Of a stretch of 37,560 nt of DNA, positions 1-6,414 are shown piece by piece. The translations under genes were made by a program, and so were the position numbers. The notes beneath the pieces are model-generated. The model saw nothing but the letters and a program-made list of their open reading frames with translations. It did no database searches and was not told the origin of the DNA. The stretch comes from Nitrososphaerota archaeon (GTDB taxonomy: Archaea > Thermoproteota > Nitrososphaeria > Nitrososphaerales > Nitrosopumilaceae), in the NCBI GenBank assembly GCA_016201435.1, contig JACQCT010000042.1, forward strand, positions 1-37,560. Direction: 5' to 3'. Each line of letters opens with the position of its first letter. The stretch's first letter is position 1.

Positions 1-13
1 AAATAACAAAAAA
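1..13 (-). terminator. T-run terminator after tRNA-Gly(TCC)
   Basis: Read on the minus strand, a run of six T residues directly follows the discriminator base of tRNA-Gly(TCC), followed by more T-rich sequence. Archaeal RNA polymerase commonly terminates at oligo-T tracts. No hairpin is needed or seen. Confidence 0.5.
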
Positions 14-87
14 TGCGGTCGCCGGGATTTGAACCCGGGTAACGGGCTTGGAAGGCCAGTGTACTAACCAAACTATACTACGACCGC
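14..87 (-). tRNA. tRNA-Gly (anticodon TCC)
   Basis: On the minus strand the 74 nt fold into a cloverleaf. The 7-bp acceptor is GCGGTCG/CGACCGC with discriminator A at position 14. The T arm is CCGGG-TTCAAAT-CCCGG, and the seven-base anticodon loop CTTCCAA reads TCC, decoding GGA and GGG. CCA is not encoded and no intron is present. The anticodon stem CTGGC/GCCCG carries one U-C mismatch (positions 28-42), unusual for an otherwise perfect tRNA. It lies just downstream of nep1 on the same strand. Confidence 0.95.
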
Positions 88-104
88 TTAACACTGCCAA
101 TCTT

Positions 105-776
105 TTAGCTACATAATAATTCTTTTTCATATTCATATAATACACGAGAAATTATTACATGAGCTTCAAGAGGATTCTTATCTACTGAAACAAGATTATT
201 GATCTTTTTTACTATTTGATCTGAAAAGTGGCCTTTAGGGAATCCGCCAATTACAATGCATGAATCTTTACTAATCGTTTTTGCAAATTTTTCATAGGAA
301 CTTGCAGCTCCTTTTACAGAAAGACCGATTATTTCTTTTGGAGCAATCTTGTCAATTAACTTGCCAAAATCCATCTTTTTCATTTCTAAAAGTTTCTTTT
401 CACCTTCTTCTATTATTCCAGTAGAGTATAGCTTTTCAATTAATCCAACAAATCTATGATAAGATTTTGGTAGACGTACATTCTCTCCCAAAAAAATTAC
501 TTTATCATCTATTGTATGTACATAGATTCTAAGCTTATTTTCAAAATATAGTGGAATACTACAAGCTTCTAATAGACAAAAATGAACTAAATCTGGCCGA
601 CCTCGTTTTATCTCATTTTTGATCCCTTTCATTGCTGCAAAGTGCCAAGATACATCTAAAATTACTTCGGACGGTTTTTTGTTTACTCTTTTACTGTATG
701 CTAGTACAGAATTATGATTCTGTAATTCCTTTGGAACTAGTTCCAAAGCAGACTCGACTAATATGAGCGAAAGCAA
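105..776 (-). CDS. nep1: Nep1/Emg1 rRNA pseudouridine N1-methyltransferase
   Basis: This 223-residue SPOUT-family enzyme is predicted to methylate N1 of a pseudouridine in helix 35 of 16S rRNA and to assist small-subunit assembly in the cytoplasm. Family signatures are visible: RGRPD at residues 58-62 followed by VHFCLLE, RLPKSYHRF at 101-109, and the knot/SAM-binding segment IGGFPKGHF at 176-184. Length matches archaeal Nep1. The start is TTG at 776; the N-terminus MLSLILVESALELVP resembles family N-termini, and a TATA-like box (798-804) lies 25 nt upstream. It is divergent from rnp4, and the start region overlaps the longest possible rnp4 reading frame. Confidence 0.93.
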   Translation of the reverse strand: MLSLILVESALELVPKELQNHNSVLAYSKRVNKKPSEVILDVSWHFAAMKGIKNEIKRGRPDLVHFCLLEACSIPLYFENKLRIYVHTIDDKVIFLGENVRLPKSYHRFVGLIEKLYSTGIIEEGEKKLLEMKKMDFGKLIDKIAPKEIIGLSVKGAASSYEKFAKTISKDSCIVIGGFPKGHFSDQIVKKINNLVSVDKNPLEAHVIISRVLYEYEKELLCS

Positions 777-813
777 GATGTATTTTAAGAGAACTGATAT
801 TTATTTAACTAAC

Positions 814-1134
814 ATGAAACCAGCACTACGACAAATAGCGCTAGAAAGGATGCAAATTCTAATTAAAAATGCTATATCAAACGCACGAACAAATCCTAAA
901 CTAGCTCAGAGACAAGCAAGTCTTGCAAAAAAACTAAGCACAAAATACCGAATTAGAATGCCATATGATATACGAATTAATTTTTGTAAAAAATGTAAAA
1001 AATTCATCGCTCCTGGAGTAAATGCAAGAATTAGGATAGGAAGGTCATCTGTGAAATCAATTCGTATTACTTGCGGATTTTGTAATCACACCTATAGAAA
1101 GATCATTCAAAAATCAATTACAAAAGGTCAATGA
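814..1134 (+). CDS. rnp4: Ribonuclease P protein component 4 (Rpp21/Rpr2)
   Basis: Protein subunit of archaeal RNase P, which removes tRNA 5' leaders; Rpp21 pairs with Rpp29 on the RNA specificity domain. The helical N-terminus (ALRQIALERMQIL) is followed by the conserved segment KYRIRMPYDIRINFC and a zinc ribbon with two Cys pairs, CKKC and CGFC. I placed the start at ATG 814 (106 residues). This separates it from divergent nep1 and leaves a TATA-like stretch (781-788) at the expected distance. In-frame ATGs at 763 and 778 give 123 and 118 residues and cannot be excluded. The extra N-terminal residues show no family motif. The identity is firm; the start is not. Confidence 0.88.
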   Translation: MKPALRQIALERMQILIKNAISNARTNPKLAQRQASLAKKLSTKYRIRMPYDIRINFCKKCKKFIAPGVNARIRIGRSSVKSIRITCGFCNHTYRKIIQKSITKGQ

Positions 1135-1141
1135 TTTATAA
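1135..1141 (+). promoter_or_regulatory. TATA box for rps19e operon
   Basis: TTTATAA directly follows the rnp4 stop codon and is centred 28 nt before the ATG at 1166. This predicts a leaderless or nearly leaderless transcript for rps19e and the following gene. Confidence 0.4.
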
Positions 1142-1165
1142 GACGAACTTGAAATTTTCAATTTT

Positions 1166-1618
1166 ATGGCAAAGGCATATGATGTACCAGCAGATGTATT
1201 GATTAACAAATTATCGGAGATTCTAAAAGGAGAAGATATTGCCATCCCAACTTGGGTTCCATTTGTAAAAACAGGAGCACATGCAGAAAAGCCTCCACAA
1301 AAAAATGATTGGTGGTATACTAGATGTGCATCACTTCTTAGAAAAATATATCTTCATGGTCCAGTAGGTGTAAAAGATTTGAGAGGAATGTATGGTGGAG
1401 CTAAAGCAGTAGGATACGGAGGGGCTCATCACAGAGATGCTGGCGGAGCAATAATTCGAACAGCTATTCACAATTTAGAAAAATTGGGCTATCTTGACAA
1501 AGTGGAAGGAAAAGGTAGGACAGTTTCACATGAAGGAATGAAAAAAATCGATCGAGTATCTACAGAAATCTTAAATGAATTAATTACAAAGAATCCAAGC
1601 TTAAAGAAATATTCCTAG
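1166..1618 (+). CDS. rps19e: 30S ribosomal protein S19e
   Basis: Archaeal/eukaryotic-type small-subunit protein of 150 residues, without a bacterial counterpart. The N-terminal region reads AYDVPADVLI. The conserved core runs from TWVPFVKTGAHAEKPP through WWYTRCASLLRKIYLHGPVG to a glycine-rich stretch, and the winged-helix-like C-terminal part contains LGYLDKVEGKGR. In eukaryotes S19 acts in 18S rRNA maturation, which fits the nep1/rnp4 neighbourhood. The stop lies 7 nt before the PDCD5-like gene, so the two are very likely cotranscribed, an arrangement common in archaea. Confidence 0.97.
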   Translation: MAKAYDVPADVLINKLSEILKGEDIAIPTWVPFVKTGAHAEKPPQKNDWWYTRCASLLRKIYLHGPVGVKDLRGMYGGAKAVGYGGAHHRDAGGAIIRTAIHNLEKLGYLDKVEGKGRTVSHEGMKKIDRVSTEILNELITKNPSLKKYS

Positions 1619-1625
1619 TGGTATT

Positions 1626-1904
1626 ATGAGCGAGCCAAATCCAAGTGATGAGAAAAGGCCCGATGATGCAGAAGTTGCATCAATGAAGGATCAAGCACTT
1701 AGAACAATACTCTCGCCACAAGCAAGATTGCGTTTAACTAATGTAAGAATGGTAAAACCAGAACTTGCTTCTATGGTAGAAAACTATCTTATCGGCATGG
1801 CATCACAGGGAAAATTAAATACACAAATTACAGACGAACAATTGAAACAAATTTTACAATCAATTCAACAACCAAAACGTGATTTCAAAATAAATCGCCT
1901 ATAG
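1626..1904 (+). CDS. PDCD5/TFAR19-family DNA-binding protein
   Basis: A 92-residue small, basic, helical protein of the archaeal PDCD5 family. The core LSPQARLRLTNVRMVKP, followed by a hydrophobic helix (ELASMVENYLI) and a C-terminal helix containing TDEQLKQIL, is the family hallmark. The disordered acidic N-terminus (MSEPNPSDEKRPDD) is usual. Archaeal members bind DNA in vitro, but the cellular role is not settled. It begins 7 nt after rps19e and is most likely translated from the same mRNA. Confidence 0.92.
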   Translation: MSEPNPSDEKRPDDAEVASMKDQALRTILSPQARLRLTNVRMVKPELASMVENYLIGMASQGKLNTQITDEQLKQILQSIQQPKRDFKINRL

Positions 1905-1948
1905 ATACTAGGGAAAATATATTAGGGGTAAATTAGGCGAAACCATCT

Positions 1949-2998
1949 ATGAAAGCAGTAGTTTATGAAAAATATGCTCCAAACGATGATTTCAAATCAA
2001 TTTTACAAGTTAAAGATGTAGCTGATCCAAAACCAAAATCAAATGAAGTTGTTTTCAAAGTAAAAGCTGCAGCGTTAAATTATAATGATATTTGGGGAAT
2101 GAGGGGAGTACCGATTCCAGTACCATTACCTCATATTTCTGGTTCTGATGCTGCTGGTGAAGTAATTGCAGTTGGAGAAGACATAAAGAATTTCAAAGTT
2201 GGAGATAGAGTTGTTTCACACTCTAACATGTCATGTAGAGTATGTGAAGCATGTACTGATGGTCGTGAATTTGATTGCCTTCAAAGAACAATTTGGGGAT
2301 TTCAAACAGGTCCATTATGGGGAGCTTTTTCAGAAATAACTCATCTTCCAGAAGTAAACATTGCAAAAATTCCTGATGGTGTAAGCTTTGATGAAGCAGC
2401 AGCCGCATCGATGACATTACTAACAGCATGGCACATGCTGGTCGGAAGAGCAAAGATACGACCAGGACAAACTGTCTTAATCATGGGTGGTGGTTCTGGT
2501 GTTGGAAGCTTTGGAATACAAATTGCAAAACTTTACAATTGTACAGTAATTTCTACAGCAAGCGGAGACAAATTAGACAAGCTAAAACAGATTGGTGCTG
2601 ATTTTGCAGTAGATCACAGAAAAGAGGATTGGAGTAAAGAGGTCAGACAAATTGCAAAACCATTTGGTGGCATAGATGTCTCATTTGATCACATTGGTCA
2701 AACTCATTGGAACTCACAACTTACCTTGCTAAAATATGGTGGAACGCTAGTAACATGTGGTGCAACCACAGGTTATGATGCAAAGACTGATTTGCGACAC
2801 ATCTTCTTTAAGGGAACTAATATTCTTGGTTCAACACAAGGAACCAAAGCAGAATTAGAACAAGGTCTATACTGGATGGGTAAAAAGAAAATTAAGGCTA
2901 CTATAGATTCTACATTTAGCTTTGAAAATGCTGCTGAGGCTCATACAAAAATGGTAACAGGTAAAGGCCTTGTTGGCAAAATCTTAATGAAACCATAG
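1949..2998 (+). CDS. MDR-family zinc-type reductase (alcohol dehydrogenase/quinone/enoyl reductase-like)
   Basis: A 349-residue medium-chain dehydrogenase/reductase with an N-terminal GroES-like domain and a Rossmann domain (GGGSGVGSFG, about residues 180-189) for NAD(P)H. The structural zinc lobe is complete (Cys96, 99, 102, 110). The usual catalytic-zinc cysteine is replaced by the LNYND segment (Asn45), as in quinone and enoyl reductases. A zinc-independent hydride transfer to an activated double bond is therefore more likely than alcohol oxidation. Nitrososphaerota run the 3-hydroxypropionate/4-hydroxybutyrate cycle, which needs an acryloyl-CoA reductase; this gene is a possible candidate, by inference only. 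A CitE-like lyase gene follows after 13 nt. A TATA-like box lies at 1916-1924. Confidence 0.85.
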   Translation: MKAVVYEKYAPNDDFKSILQVKDVADPKPKSNEVVFKVKAAALNYNDIWGMRGVPIPVPLPHISGSDAAGEVIAVGEDIKNFKVGDRVVSHSNMSCRVCEACTDGREFDCLQRTIWGFQTGPLWGAFSEITHLPEVNIAKIPDGVSFDEAAAASMTLLTAWHMLVGRAKIRPGQTVLIMGGGSGVGSFGIQIAKLYNCTVISTASGDKLDKLKQIGADFAVDHRKEDWSKEVRQIAKPFGGIDVSFDHIGQTHWNSQLTLLKYGGTLVTCGATTGYDAKTDLRHIFFKGTNILGSTQGTKAELEQGLYWMGKKKIKATIDSTFSFENAAEAHTKMVTGKGLVGKILMKP

Positions 2999-3011
2999 AT
3001 CTAATCTCTGT

Positions 3012-3875
3012 ATGGCAAGACTCTTACGCAGTCTTATTTTTGTACCTGGTAATAATTCTAGATTTTTAGAAAAAGCTAAAACTCTTTCAGCAGATATAGT
3101 ATGTTTTGATTTAGAAGACTCTGTACCTAAAGAAGAAAAAGAATCTGCTAGAAACCTAATCAAAGAAGCACTGAGCAAACGTTTTGAATACAAAGCCGAA
3201 GTTTATGTAAGGACAAACTCACCTGCTTCTGGAATTATTCCACAAGATTTGTCAAAAATAGTTCAAAAAGGAATTGACGGTATAGTTATTCCCAAAGTAA
3301 ACAACGTATCTGAATTAAAAAAAATTATAAAAACACTTACTAGTTTAGAAAAAAAACGTAAACTAAAACCAATTGAAATCATACCATCAATAGAGTCTGC
3401 AGAAGGAGTTGTAAATACATACTCTATAGCATCATCAAGCAATAGAGTATCTGCTCTTGTCTTTGGTGTGTTTGATCTCCTAAACGATCTTGGTATTGAA
3501 TATACAAAACAACCAGAAGGTGCAAAATATGCAAGAGCAAAAATTCCTGTAGATGCTAGAGCTGCAGGGAAACATGTGATAGATGCAATTTGGCAAGATC
3601 TCAATGATGAGAATGGTCTAGAAGAAGACTGTATAATTGGGCGAAATCTTGGTTATGTGGGAAAAAGCATTATTCATCCTAATCAAATTCCTACAGTACA
3701 TAAAATATTCTATCCAACCCAAGCCGAAATAGAGTGGGCAACAAAGGTATGTCATACATATATAGAATCTACAAAGAAAAATAAAGGAGCAACTAAAGTA
3801 GAAGGAAAAATGATTGATGAAGTTCACTTCAAGAGAGCAAAGGCATTACTTGATTCCATAAATATCTCAGTCTAA
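3012..3875 (+). CDS. CitE/HpcH-family acyl-CoA C-C lyase
   Basis: A 287-residue TIM-barrel enzyme of the HpcH/HpaI-CitE superfamily (citrate lyase beta, malyl-, citramalyl- or beta-methylmalyl-CoA lyases). Motifs in order: RSLIFVPGNN (6-15), DLEDSVP (33-39), the arginine in YVRTN (67), IPKV (93-96), the Mg ligand Glu128 in PSIESAEG, a second Mg ligand Asp155 in FGVFDLLNDLG, and GKSIIHPNQ (218-226). No citrate lyase alpha or gamma genes are nearby, so a stand-alone CoA-thioester lyase is more likely than classic citrate lyase. It is cotranscribed with the MDR reductase. The substrate cannot be told from sequence. Confidence 0.88.
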   Translation: MARLLRSLIFVPGNNSRFLEKAKTLSADIVCFDLEDSVPKEEKESARNLIKEALSKRFEYKAEVYVRTNSPASGIIPQDLSKIVQKGIDGIVIPKVNNVSELKKIIKTLTSLEKKRKLKPIEIIPSIESAEGVVNTYSIASSSNRVSALVFGVFDLLNDLGIEYTKQPEGAKYARAKIPVDARAAGKHVIDAIWQDLNDENGLEEDCIIGRNLGYVGKSIIHPNQIPTVHKIFYPTQAEIEWATKVCHTYIESTKKNKGATKVEGKMIDEVHFKRAKALLDSINISV

Positions 3876-3880
3876 ATCAT

Positions 3881-3887
3881 TTTATAT
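3881..3887 (+). promoter_or_regulatory. TATA box for ribE
   Basis: TTTATAT is centred 25 nt upstream of the GTG start at 3909, which predicts a leaderless ribE mRNA. No palindrome like the one upstream of ribB is present here. Confidence 0.45.
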
Positions 3888-3908
3888 CTAATAAATACAA
3901 TCAATCAA

Positions 3909-4499
3909 GTGTTTACTGGTATAATTGAAGGACGGGGAATTGTTAAGAAATTTGATATTAAAACACAAAATCGTAGCGCAGCAAAAATGGGAATAGATTT
4001 AGGAAATCTTGCAAAAGGTCTTCAGATAGGTGATAGTGTTGCAATAAATGGAGTCTGTCTTACAGCTACACATATTTCAAAAAATCAAGCTGAATTTGAA
4101 ATGATTGATGAAACTTTGAAAAAAACAAATCTAGGAATGATAAAATCAGGTGACAAAGTAAACATTGAACGTAGCTTAAAAGTTGGCGAAAGAATGGAAG
4201 GCCATTTCGTACTTGGACATATAGATGGTACTGGTAAAATCATAAAAATAGAAAAACTATCAAAAGAAATCAAATTCTGGATTGAACTTCCTAAAGATTT
4301 AGCTAGATTCGTAGTAAAAAAAGGATCAATTACAGTTGACGGAATAAGCTTGACACTTGTTGATGTACACAAAAATAAAATTTCTATTTGTATAATTCCA
4401 CATACAATGAAAATTACAAATCTTGGTTCAAAAAAAATTGGCGATAAAGTTAATATTGAAACTGACATACTAGGAAAATACGCAATTTCTAAAGATTAG
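3909..4499 (+). CDS. ribE: Riboflavin synthase, bacterial (alpha-subunit) type
   Basis: Catalyses dismutation of two 6,7-dimethyl-8-ribityllumazines into riboflavin and 5-amino-6-ribitylaminouracil. The 196 residues form the typical two lumazine-binding barrels: the first begins at the GTG start with MFTGIIEGRG, the second near residue 97 with GHFVLGHIDGTG. Each carries a family segment (DSVAINGVCLT and GSITVDGISLT). This is the trimeric bacterial/eukaryotic family, not the lumazine-synthase-like RibC described in methanogens. It has its own TATA box and precedes the ribB-ribH operon that supplies its substrate. Confidence 0.95.
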   Translation: MFTGIIEGRGIVKKFDIKTQNRSAAKMGIDLGNLAKGLQIGDSVAINGVCLTATHISKNQAEFEMIDETLKKTNLGMIKSGDKVNIERSLKVGERMEGHFVLGHIDGTGKIIKIEKLSKEIKFWIELPKDLARFVVKKGSITVDGISLTLVDVHKNKISICIIPHTMKITNLGSKKIGDKVNIETDILGKYAISKD

Positions 4500-4503
4500 T
4501 CAT

Positions 4504-4539
4504 TTACTACTTTTGTGGTAATAACTACTTTTGTAGTAA
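4504..4539 (+). promoter_or_regulatory. Tandem palindromic operator upstream of ribB
   Basis: Two adjoining 18-bp elements, TTACTACTTTTGTGGTAA (4504-4521) and TAACTACTTTTGTAGTAA (4522-4539), are direct repeats of each other. Each is also an inverted repeat of TTACTAC around a TTTT spacer, the first with one imperfect pair and the second with one mismatch. They end 2 nt before the TATA box of ribB. Such a repeat beside the core promoter is the expected shape of a transcription-factor site. A flavin-responsive regulator such as RbkR is a candidate; that assignment is inference. Confidence 0.65.
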
Positions 4540-4540
4540 G

Positions 4541-4548
4541 ATTTATAA
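4541..4548 (+). promoter_or_regulatory. TATA box for ribB operon
   Basis: ATTTATAA is centred about 27 nt before the ATG at 4572. It directly abuts the tandem palindrome, so a bound regulator would be well placed to affect TBP/TFB recruitment. Confidence 0.5.
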
Positions 4549-4571
4549 TCATTACAACAAGCTTCTTAATT

Positions 4572-5252
4572 ATGTCCTTTGAAGAGGCAATTTCCTCCCT
4601 ACGTAAAGGTGGGTTCGTTTTACTTCACGATGCAAACAAGCGTGAAAATGAGGTAGATATGGTTGTTGCAGCAGAATTTGTGACACCAGAACATATCTCA
4701 AAAATGCGTCAAGATGCTGGTGGTCTGATATGCTTATCCATAGATCATTCTTTTGCAAAAACTCTGGGACTAAATTATATGCATGATATACTTTCTAATG
4801 CTCAGAATATTGATAATCAATCAAAAAAAATGATTATGGGAATAGCACCATATGGTGATAAACCATCCTTTTCTATTTCTATAAATCATGCACAAACGTA
4901 TACTGGTATAACAGATCGTGATAGGGCACTAACCATAAATGAAATGGCACATCTGTACAAAAATACAAATGGAAACAAAAAAGAAATTTTTGTTTCTTCA
5001 TTTAAGACACCAGGACATGTGCCTCTTTTGATTGCATCCGAAAGGTTGTTATCAGATAGATTGGGTCATACTGAAATGTCAGTCTATATGACTAGTCTTG
5101 CCGGTTTATGTCCTACTGCAGTAATATGTGAAATGCTTGATTCTGAAACACATACAGCTCTTTCAATTGAAAAAGCCAAAAAATATGCAAAAGATAACGC
5201 AATTCCTTATTTTGATGGTAATGAACTCGTAAAATTCACCAAGGAGCACTAG
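4572..5252 (+). CDS. ribB: 3,4-dihydroxy-2-butanone 4-phosphate synthase
   Basis: Converts ribulose 5-phosphate into 3,4-dihydroxy-2-butanone 4-phosphate plus formate, giving the four-carbon unit of lumazine. With ATG 4572 the protein has 226 residues and starts at the family N-terminus (MSFEEAISSLRKGG). Conserved pieces: RENEVD (24-29, metal and substrate binding), TGITDRDRA (111-119), FKTPGHVP (144-151), GHTEMSV (165-171) and PTAVICEM (181-188). There is no fused GTP cyclohydrolase II domain. An upstream in-frame codon at 4515 would put 19 residues across the operator and TATA box and is rejected. The stop lies 2 nt before the ribH start codon. Confidence 0.96.
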   Translation: MSFEEAISSLRKGGFVLLHDANKRENEVDMVVAAEFVTPEHISKMRQDAGGLICLSIDHSFAKTLGLNYMHDILSNAQNIDNQSKKMIMGIAPYGDKPSFSISINHAQTYTGITDRDRALTINEMAHLYKNTNGNKKEIFVSSFKTPGHVPLLIASERLLSDRLGHTEMSVYMTSLAGLCPTAVICEMLDSETHTALSIEKAKKYAKDNAIPYFDGNELVKFTKEH

Positions 5253-5254
5253 TT

Positions 5255-5665
5255 TTGAATATTGCAATTGTTGTTTCAGAATTTAATGATGAAATTACTT
5301 CCAAAATGCTTGATGTAGCAGTTGAAAAAGCGAAAAATCTAAAAATAAACATAAAATTCACTTGCAGAGTTCCAGGTGTATTTGATATGCCAATTGTGAT
5401 TGATTCCTTGCTGAAAAAAAAGGAAATAGATGCAGTAGTCACCCTTGGAGCTGTAATAAAAGGACAAACAAAACATGACGAACTTATTACAAACGCTACA
5501 GTTAGAGCCATAACAGAACTTTCTATAAAATATCAAAAACCAGTAACCTTAGGTATCACAGGTCCAGGCATGTCAGATAGGCAAGCAATGGCACGAATAA
5601 GGCCTGTCGCAGAGAGAGCAGTAGAAGCTGCAGAAAAAATAGCTGAACAGTTAAGGAAGATATGA
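5255..5665 (+). CDS. ribH: 6,7-dimethyl-8-ribityllumazine synthase
   Basis: Condenses 5-amino-6-ribitylaminouracil with dihydroxybutanone phosphate. The 136-residue protein carries the flavodoxin-like lumazine synthase motifs VSEFND (7-12), GVFDMP (41-46), GAVIKGQTKHDELI (65-78, with His74 in the position of the catalytic histidine) and GITGPGMSDRQAMAR. The start is TTG, 2 nt after the ribB stop. The stop codon overlaps the gch3 start in an ATGA arrangement, so translation is probably coupled. Confidence 0.96.
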   Translation: MNIAIVVSEFNDEITSKMLDVAVEKAKNLKINIKFTCRVPGVFDMPIVIDSLLKKKEIDAVVTLGAVIKGQTKHDELITNATVRAITELSIKYQKPVTLGITGPGMSDRQAMARIRPVAERAVEAAEKIAEQLRKI

Positions 5666-6414
5666 TCCAACTTACTATAATCAAAATCACAGGATATGGA
5701 CCATGGACACTTACCTTAGGTAGTGATAGAGAACACAAATTACAAATGCTTCAATCTTCCATCTATAATGAAATACAAAACCTTTTTTCAGAAAAAAACT
5801 GTCTCGTATTTTCTAATAGATTTGATGAGCTTTTTGCAGTTACAAATGGTTTGTCTCTAGATGATCATATTGAAATTCAAAAAAAATTAGCAAAATCATT
5901 TGATCTACAACTTTCTATGACCATAGGATACGGTAATTCTCCATTTGAGGCTAATCTGAATGCAGACAAAGCAAGAAAATCTAAAATAATTTTAGAGAAG
6001 GAACATAATATTTTTGGTTATGTAGATGGTAAGGCAGAACAATTAGTACAGATAATGCATATGGATGTAGATGGTTCTACATCTATTTCAGCAAAAAAAT
6101 CACCATATGAGATTTCATCACTTATGTTCAAATTATATTCAGAAATGTCAGAATTTTTCTTGACAAAAAACTGTCTTACATTCTTTATGGGCGGAGACAA
6201 TTTTATGATAGTTACTTCAGGTAATGGAAAGGATCACGCTGTGAGATTCTTGAACTTAATGAAAGAAAAACATGGTATTGCATTAAACTGCGGAATTGGA
6301 ACTGCAAATACTGCACGGGAAGCTGCTAAACTTGCAACAAAATCTCTTGATACTATTAGGGAACTCAGAGATTCTGGTAAAAATCAGCAGCAAGTACTTG
6401 AGTTAACATGCTGA
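5662..6414 (+). CDS. gch3: GTP cyclohydrolase III (archaeal, ArfA)
   Basis: First step of archaeal riboflavin/F420 synthesis: GTP is opened to a formamidopyrimidine nucleotide that keeps the formyl group. The 250 residues show GYGPWT at 11-16, FSNRFDE at 50-56, MDVDGST at 134-140 (metal-binding loop), MGGDN at 176-180 and GIGTANTAREAA at 211-222, a pattern typical of GCH III. Because this product is still formylated, the pathway then needs a deformylase, in contrast to bacterial RibA. It overlaps ribH by 4 nt and the amidohydrolase gene by 7 nt. Confidence 0.93.
   Translation: MIQLTIIKITGYGPWTLTLGSDREHKLQMLQSSIYNEIQNLFSEKNCLVFSNRFDELFAVTNGLSLDDHIEIQKKLAKSFDLQLSMTIGYGNSPFEANLNADKARKSKIILEKEHNIFGYVDGKAEQLVQIMHMDVDGSTSISAKKSPYEISSLMFKLYSEMSEFFLTKNCLTFFMGGDNFMIVTSGNGKDHAVRFLNLMKEKHGIALNCGIGTANTAREAAKLATKSLDTIRELRDSGKNQQQVLELTC

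Noticed and set aside
2223-2453. Minus-strand frame of 76 codons within the MDR reductase
   Set aside because: Antisense to a conserved enzyme with clear domain motifs; no independent support.
4515-4571. Upstream start giving ribB 19 extra residues
   Set aside because: This stretch contains the tandem palindrome and TATA box, and ribB family members begin at MSFEEAI-like sequence; ATG 4572 fits promoter spacing.
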